This document shows, piece after piece, positions 57,685-64,000 of a stretch of 64,000 nt of DNA. The notes under the pieces are model-generated. The model made no database searches, was not told the DNA's origin, and saw nothing but the letters and a program-made list of their open reading frames with translations. How positions within the stretch are numbered: the stretch's first letter is position 1; each line of letters starts with the position of its first letter. Source of the DNA: Yamagishiella unicocca (taxonomy: Eukaryota > Chlorophyta > Chlorophyceae > Chlamydomonadales > Volvocaceae); contig BDSL01000037.1 in assembly GCA_003116995.1 (NCBI GenBank), positions 434,001 through 498,000 of the forward strand. Direction: 5' to 3'. The position numbers and the translations under genes were made by a program.

Positions 57685-58164
57685 TCATTCTGTTTTGGCA
57701 AGGACACGTGATGCCGTGATGCTCTTACATGATGTGGTTAGAACACAAGATGAAGTACGACCCGGGGGTCGCGGGTGTCGACGTGGGCACGAGAGCGCCT
57801 GCAGCGCAACCGCGTAGTTTCGAATTCTTTTGCCTCCTTTGCCTAGCATCTCGTACTTTTGTGTAGGAACTTGTCGAGTCGCGTTGAGGTTGCCGAGAAG
57901 GCCTTGGTTGTACCCGTTGCGGTTTGTACATGGCAACTTATATTGTATACGCTCCATCGGTTGAACCTCATACAGGCCTTGTTTGTGTAAGCCAAAACGT
58001 TGCCTTCTAATTTCTACCGCGTGTCTGCTGCCGCAGCCTTGAAACCGCACTAAGGAACTTGTTTCGAGCAGCTCTTCGTAGCCCGCAGCCAGGTCGTCAT
58101 CATCACTATTTTTCCTTTTCAATGAAGCTAACGGACGGAGTTCCTGCGGTCGCCAGGGGATCAT
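57685..58164 (-). other. Orphan 159-aa ORF, hypothetical
   Basis: A minus-strand ATG frame beginning MIPWRPQELRPLASLKRKNS, then an acidic patch (DDDDLAAGYEELLETS) and a basic centre. It is long for a region near 50% GC and not low-complexity, but it overlaps the expected S4 3' UTR and has no recognised motif. It could be a chance frame or a small transposon-derived ORF. Confidence 0.25.
57986..57990 (+). terminator. Candidate TGTAA poly(A) signal of S4
   Basis: TGTAA about 740 nt after the S4 stop. Confidence 0.35.
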
Positions 58165-58627
58165 AAGCTAGGCTGCCGGCTGTGGCATGTTATGCGATGC
58201 GTGTGGCAAGATGCGCGGTGCATTTTGCGCGATGCGGTGTTGCTGCTTTGGGCGTGGGAACAGACACACATGTGCTGGTGCGCGATAGCCGGCATGCACC
58301 CGCCATCGACGACAGACGGGCACACAGGCGAGACTCCTCGGAGCTCTTGGGCGATCTTATTGCAGCCGTGAGGTCACGTGGCAGTGTGTGTATGTATGTG
58401 TGAATGTGTGTGTATATGTGTAGGGGTGTGTAGACGAGAACGCAAGCTGCTAGTCATTTGACGCGAAAGCCATCCTCCCCTCGTACCACCTTCGCACCAT
58501 CCTTCCGCTGCCTGCGGACGCTTCACCACACACACGCCCCTCACTGCTCGAGCATCCCCGACCGCCTGTTGGTGTTCCTCGGCGGCGCACAGCACGGATG
58601 GCAAGCCACGTGTGTTTGCGCAACAAC

Positions 58628-58632
58628 TTACA
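58628..58632 (-). terminator. Candidate TGTAA poly(A) signal of FKBP gene
   Basis: TGTAA on the minus strand 582 nt past the FKBP stop. Confidence 0.4.
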
Positions 58633-59213
58633 AGCAGCCCGCGCGAGTGATAGACAGTCATTGGATTGGGTAGGGATTGACCCCCACCCGCGATGCTCTC
58701 GTGCCACCCTGACACATGCTCTCCCGCGTCTCTGCGTGTTGGACACTGCTGCGGCGCAGCAGCGGACCAACACGGAGACCCCAGCCCACCACACCTCAGA
58801 CCTCCCTCATTATTGCCGCCCGAGGTTGCCATGGGGCGGGTCACTGCAATTGTGCCAGCCCGAAGATCGCAGCCGGCCTCTTCAGACACGCCAACGCGCC
58901 AAAAGGCCTCCAACCGCATCCCCACCTCCGTCTTCCCAGCTCCACCTATCCGTCACTGGCCCAGTCGACCACACGGTGGCTACCTCGATTCGTAAGGCCG
59001 TAAGGGGCGCTGCGCTAGCAGCTGCACCGGCAGCTATCGGACGCTGGCAGTGTGAAGTTCCACATGAACCCATGCGCAGATCGTCTTGTCCTTGCAAACC
59101 CACAGATGGCCTCCGGGCGCTGCCGTAACTACGGTTCCACAGACACTCATAGGGACACGTCTCGAGATCTCACCAGTGAGACGGGATGCGCTGCAGCTAG
59201 TCGGACCCCTAGC

Positions 59214-61049
59214 TTACGACCACTCAGCCTGTGCGTCATCCTCGTCGCCGTAGCCCTGCATGTTCCCGAAGTTGATCTCGCCGAGGGCCTGGATGTATGG
59301 GGTGCGTGAAGGGCGTGGCCCGGCGGGCATGCCGCAGAGGCAGGGGGTGTGACATAACAACTGTCGACGCGAAGAGGACAGGGCGAAGAGGACAGGATAG
59401 TTGGTGCATGGTTGGCGGGCACCTAGTTTGTGGGCGCCCGGGGGGGGGCCCTGTTAATCGAACGACTAACCGAATAACTAACAAGGAACTAAATTATGTG
59501 TGCCGGCCGAACTTCAATCGAACGCCAAAGTGGGCCCAATACGCGTGTATGGTGTATACGGTATGTGTGGTGTGAATGTGTGCCGGCCGAACTTCAATCG
59601 GACGCCAAACCAGGCCCAATACGTGTGTATGGCGTATACGGTATGTGTGGTGTGACGGGGTATCAGCGCAACGAGCAGCACACCGCGCAGCACACCAGAC
59701 GGCAGGGACAGAAGGGCAGCGCCTGGCCAGCCGCAAGCAACCCCCTCCTTCCCAGTACAGCAAGCGCCCTCCCCAACAACCCTGGGATCCCCCTGTCGAC
59801 AGTTCCTTCCTCCCTGCAGCTCAGCCAGTAGCCGGCAGTCGGCAGCACCCCGCTGTCGCATCCACACAGCCCATGCTGAGCGTGCGCCCGCCGCCGCATC
59901 CACTCCTCCCCTGCCCTCCCTCCCCTTGCCCCCTGCCCTCCCCTCCCCTCCCTCCCCCAACCGGCCGCACCTCTTCGTCCTCGCCACCTCCGTACGCATC
60001 GCCGCCCTGCTGGTACACGTCGTACGCAGGGTAGCCATCCTGCGCGTCTGTGGGCTCTGTGGTGATGCGGGTCAATTCCACGTCGAACACGAGGGTCGAG
60101 CCACCTGCGGAATGAAGGGGAGTTACGACATGTGAGCCTGTTATCTATAAGGATCAGTTCTGGGGTTGCTCCAGGCATTTTCCGAGGTCACAGGAAGCTG
60201 CTCTTGGCCCCTAGTTGCACACCTGGAATCGGGCCCATGCCATCTTCGCCGTAGCCCAGGTGCGGGGGGATCTCCAGGTGGCGCTTCTCGCCGACGCTGC
60301 GGCAGTCATGCGGGGCAAGCAGCAACACCGAAGAACAGTGTGTGGCGGGAGGAGCAGTCCGAGCTCAAGGTGCGCAGAGCCATCAGTGTCAAGCCGCATT
60401 ACAGTGCATAGTGTCTGGCCCAAGGAGCGGCCATGGTAGGCGCAGGGGGCCATTCCGCAAAGGAGCCCCGGGTCTGAAAACGGGGGCCCGGCTGTAGTAC
60501 GTTGCCCACGAATGGCACGTACCACATGCCGAGGATACCCTCCTCCCAGCCAGCGATGACCTGCACGGAGTAGCGCACGGTATTAGCAGCGGCGATGAAG
60601 GAAATGCCGCCAATGTGCACGCCGGCTTAAGGCAGCGTCACCTGTTGAGCGCCGAGCTGGAATTCAATGGGCTCGCCACTCCTGTACGAGCTGTCGAATT
60701 CTGTGCCGTCCGTCAGCTTGCCCTGCAGGCAGTGCATGATGGTTGGGGGGACAGCAGTGCCTGCAGCAGCTCACTACGCCATGATCTCACCACGTAGTGG
60801 ACACCAACGTAATCTCCATTTTCGGCCTTGGTCTCGCAGTCTCCAGGAAGGTGCTGCGCGCAGGACGGCGATTAGATTTTGACGACACTTCCACTGCGCG
60901 CTCATTGCCCAATGGCACGCCGCGAGCGCAGTGGTAGAAGCTGCTAAGCAGAACTGCGTGCGCACCGTCACATCAATCTTGACGCCCTCACTTGCAGCTC
61001 GCGCAACGAACGCTATGCATAGCAGCAGCAATATGGCTGAACGCGCCAT
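59214..61049 (-). CDS. FKBP-type peptidyl-prolyl isomerase, secretory pathway
   Basis: Seven minus-strand exons: 61049-60966, 60853-60791, 60722-60642, 60560-60523, 60296-60223, 60104-59971 and 59288-59214. All phases close and give 182 aa. A signal peptide (MARSAILLLLCIAFVARA) precedes a single FKBP domain: KIDVTHLPGDCETKAENGD, VGVHYVGKLTDGTEFDSS, EPIEFQLGAQQVIAGWEEGI, LGMCVGEKRHLEIPP, HLGYGEDGMGPIPGGSTLVF. The pocket residues usual for binding proline or FK506 are present (Y48, F58, D59, W81, Y104), so it should be an active foldase of the ER lumen, like FKBP2/FKBP13. The tail is unusual: TEPTDAQDGYPAYDVYQQGG, Gly/Glu-rich, ending GYGDEDDAQAEWS, with no HDEL-type retention signal. The last exon is the least certain because a roughly 680-bp intron precedes it. 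It is divergent from the Bfr1-like gene 1.8 kb away. Confidence 0.93.
59499..59656. repeat. 80-bp tandem duplication in FKBP intron 6
   Basis: TGCCGGCCGAACTTCAATCG occurs at 59501 and 59581. The two 80-bp copies differ at a few positions only. Confidence 0.95.
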
Positions 61050-62842
61050 AGCGAAATAGCTCGTAGGAACACGTTACTGTGTTTAACTAATGCTAATAAG
61101 CCTCGATATCAACTGGCCTACCAAATTATGAAACTCAGAAACTGGTTATGACCTGTTAGTACGACATCCTGGGGATCCGGTGCAGCTAGAGCGCTTCTTA
61201 GAGAGCGCCCCTTCAGAGCCCAAAAACTCCAGTAAATACGCGCTGCATTGGATCACATGCTACATGCAGGTGTGCCGGGTTTAGATTGTAGCCTACACAG
61301 GAAAGGGGGCGCAGGGGGCCGTCACGCTACACGTCCTGCCCCTCGATACCCCTCATGCCTGCATCGTCGATGCCACAAGAAGGCACATACAGCAAAGCAT
61401 ATCTGCAATGCACGATCCTCATATGCTCCAGCTAGCAGCAAAGACGACACACAGACGAGGGGGGAACGACGGTACTGTCGAGGGTGAATAGGGTCAGCTT
61501 GCCCAGCTTTATAGGAGAGTCCGTGCGAGACACCATCACACAGTTACGCGCGCACACATGCCACGGACGTTCCCTTGTTGGTAAATTAGCGCACTACATG
61601 AGAGTGGAATGCCACAATACGACACGCAATGCGACAGTACGACAGCAGTAGCTGAAGTACGCCAAGCAGCAAGCACTGGCCACGCCGTCGATCCCGAACG
61701 CCGCGCGGTTCGGAAGGCAGGTACTGAAGCTCCTTGCGGGATCGGGGGTCCAATCACGCCCACCCAGCCCACCTTATCCGGCCCTGCTTTGCGACTGAAC
61801 AACAACGACACAAGCCGCACGGACGAAGGCATACAGGCACCCATGTACTCCCTCCACGCCATACCGAATCATATTTTGCCTACGGGCCAGGAGCTCAACG
61901 GAGGGTAGCCCAGTGGCCCCACCACAACGCGCTGGGCAAATGCGCACGCGGCATAACCCCCCAATTCAGTCGCTCCATAGAGCGCCGGCCAGTCAGAGCC
62001 AGTTATGAATGGAGGGCGTTTTGCGCCATCCGCTGGGAACATTTGGCCCACTACAGCGTTCGTCACTGTGTGCCGCTACCGACGCGCTTCCCCGATACCG
62101 CACGTCCACCAACTTACTGCCACAATTAAGACAATTTTGGTGACATCACCTCAACCTTCCCAACTTCCACCGTCCCACTCCCAAACAATACCAAGTCAGG
62201 GCTCTGGCTTCGTCGAATACGTGATTTCGTTGGGTTCTACGCAGGCTCTCGTGACATAGTTATGAACCCATAAATAGCCTTGCACACGAACTCCCCAGCA
62301 TCGACTGGTTCCAACACTCACAGGCGATTCAGGAAAGTGACGTATCACCGGCCCTGACGAGCACCCTCAATAGGCCACAGCTCAACTTCTGTTACACCGT
62401 TATACAAACGGGTCTACTGCCCTACTGCAAGGTCTTATACTGGTACCTGGCTGTGACGCCACATCCAGAGGAATTGCAACGCAATCTCCTGAAAGACGTT
62501 CATCAGCTTGCACTGAACGCACTTTATGCATCCATGGGAAAGTAAGCCCAGGCATAGGACTGTCAAAAAGTGGAGGCACGTCCCGTCCGCTATGCATCTG
62601 TTAAAGTTGTGCGCATCGCATGACCAACATCAGCACACGTTCGGAATGACACCATTTAATGAGACGTCGAAATTTCGATAGCAGCTCCGCAAAATGGCAG
62701 GCTGCACGGAACCAGTAGCTGCATGGGATTGTACGGGTTGGACGTGTCCCATAAGCAACCGCCTTGGGACGCGAAAGGTTGTCGATTTCTCACCCTTTGC
62801 ACGTCGATAGCACCTTTCCCTCAACGTCACAGTTTTGCAACA
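61050..62842. promoter_or_regulatory. FKBP (-) / Bfr1-like (+) divergent upstream region
   Basis: 1.8 kb with no supportable gene. It must contain both promoters. No clear TATA element or repeated motif was identified, and the short ORFs in it lack any recognisable sequence. Confidence 0.45.
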
Positions 62843-63747
62843 ATGGCCGAGACTGAGCCTGCAGCTGAGTTTCAGCCTGAGCGTAATGAGCGCAGCAACG
62901 AGCCCATCGTCTATGACGAGTCCTTGTTGATCATGGTCAAGGGCAAGGTGCAGCAGCCAAAGCAGCCAGACCACACGGAGAGCCGTCTGCTCATTCAGAA
63001 GCTACAAGTGGAAATCACGAAGCGTGGAGATCGCATAAAGGAGATCAAGGCCATTGAAGAGCAGCTGCGCAGCAACGCCAAAGGTGCATCTTCCGGCAAC
63101 AAGGACGTTATCAGCAAGCTGAAGGAGCTGCGTGACCAGAGGGGAACCATCATCGTGAGTAGGCCGTGGGTTGCGTCGTGAAGAGGAATTCCTTCAAGTG
63201 CAACGGCTATGCCGGCACGCCCAGATGGGCATATTCTAAACTTTAATGTCTTCCGAGATCAACATGGTTGTGGGTCTTGCTGCCTTTGTGACTCTGCCTT
63301 CCTGCAGAGGCAAAAGGCCGCAATCCGCGACGAGCTGCAGAACTGCGATGGCGCCCGCGAGGCTATCCGGGCCGAGATGCGCAGCATTCGTGACAAGAAT
63401 CGGAACGTCAACCCGGAGAAGGTTGAGCAGGACATCCGGGACCTGGAATTCAAGCTAACTCACGAAACATTGCCGGAGCAGGAGGAGAAGCGAGTGCATA
63501 CGCAGTTGCAGCAGCTAACGGCCGCCCGCCCGATCGCTAAGAAGCACGCCGAGTACGATGCCAGGCTCAAGGAAGGCGAGGTGCAGCGAGCAAGCATCAT
63601 TGCTCGCCTGAAAGAGAGCGATGGTGTCATTGCCCAGCTTGACGCACAGATCAGCGCCGCAAGTGCCGTGCTAGACGAGGCGAAATCCAAGTCCGACGCG
63701 CACGCTGCAGATCTTCCCAGCCTCCAGGCACGCAGGGCGGGCCAGGG
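62843..63747 (+). CDS. Bfr1-like coiled-coil protein, 3' end outside window
   Basis: Exon 1 is 62843-63154 (starts MAETEPAAEFQPERNERS) and exon 2 starts at 63308, phase 0 on both sides. Exon 2 stays coding to about 63740; a GTGGCG donor at 63748 is the best end, and the rest lies beyond the window. The encoded part (about 250 aa) is almost wholly charged coiled coil. KGKVQQPKQPDHTESRL and an I-x-K-L repeat are followed by IRDKNRNVNPEKVEQDIRDL and EFKLTHETLPEQEEKRVHTQ. That block matches the pattern of fungal Bfr1 and plant proton-pump-interactor-type proteins (DLEF.I....L.L.EEKR). Bfr1 is an mRNP/ribosome-associated protein at the ER and nuclear envelope; a similar role here is inferred. No signal peptide is seen. 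Confidence 0.68.
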
Positions 63748-64000
63748 GTGGCGACAAAGCAGCAAACGGGCACTAGGCACTAGGCTCACCGTGGTACCGT
63801 ACAAGTTGACTTGCCCGTACACACCCGGGGGCAGCTATGATACGATCCTGAACGCCCACGTACATGTATTCTTAAGATTTATGGTGATTGTCTAGCTGGT
63901 AACCTTTGTGATGGTTCGTCGTACACAGCGCCTAACCGTGCGTCTCATGATTTCGTGAACCAATTTGCTTGCTCTGATCGCACGCGGGCTATTGGGTAGC
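63748..64000. other. Probable intron of the Bfr1-like gene
   Basis: The open frame continues to 63895, but its composition changes (VVPYKLTCPYTPGGSYDTIL) and coiled-coil character is lost, so this is read as intron. The gene should resume past the right edge. Confidence 0.5.

Larger units (their letters stand above)
57246..59213. other. S4 / FKBP convergent intergenic region
   Basis: Holds the 3' UTRs of S4 (+) and FKBP (-), the orphan ORF at 57685-58164 and a GT-rich microsatellite (58384-58432). No further gene is seen. Confidence 0.5.

Overview
The window reads as nuclear DNA of a green alga of the Chlamydomonas/Volvox group (Chlamydomonadales). Coding sequence is very GC-rich and full of Ala/Gly/Pro homopolymers. 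Genes are cut by many short GT-AG introns. Candidate poly(A) signals are TGTAA. Typical volvocine proteins are present: an SPPPP hydroxyproline-rich wall protein, a MYND-finger protein and secreted RRLLQ proteins. The species cannot be named from the sequence alone. All multi-exon models below were built by hand from splice sites, reading phase and family motifs. Where stated, the phases of every junction close.

Layout. 2.3-5.6 kb (-): an NYN-domain putative RNase with a C-terminal extension. 8.4-13.1 kb (-): a large MYND zinc-finger gene with an 18-copy 42-bp coding minisatellite. 13.7-19.3 kb (+): a JmjC/cupin-8 oxygenase gene, divergent from the MYND gene. 20.3-29.6 kb (+): three tandem genes, here called S1, S2 and S3, each with a signal-peptide exon followed by a low-complexity exon carrying an R(K/R)LLQ motif. 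31.1-32.9 kb (-): a secreted EGF-plus-polyproline wall protein that now carries a frameshift. About 33-50 kb: a repeat-rich gap with no confident gene. It contains AT-rich palindromic blocks, a 24-copy 113-bp satellite (36.4-39.0 kb) and orphan coding-like ORFs. 50.8-57.2 kb (+): S4, an 11-exon secreted modular gene in which two small exon types alternate; the same exon pair is present once in S2. 59.2-61.0 kb (-): a complete seven-exon secretory-pathway FKBP. 62.8 kb to the right edge (+): the start of a coiled-coil Bfr1-like gene.

The most novel material is the S family. A 'GCV..W..GCRR' exon alternates with an 'AYADV.VDK..GR' exon. Both exon types obey one intron-phase rule (0 to 2, then 2 to 0), so whole pairs can be added without breaking frame. 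The S genes and the EGF/HRGP gene together suggest an extracellular-matrix or cell-surface neighbourhood. Other notable points are a 38-bp minisatellite that has multiplied the splice donor right after the JmjC iron-binding histidine, a perfect 34-bp hairpin that could be a small-RNA precursor, and two dispersed repeat families, one of which carries TGTAA.
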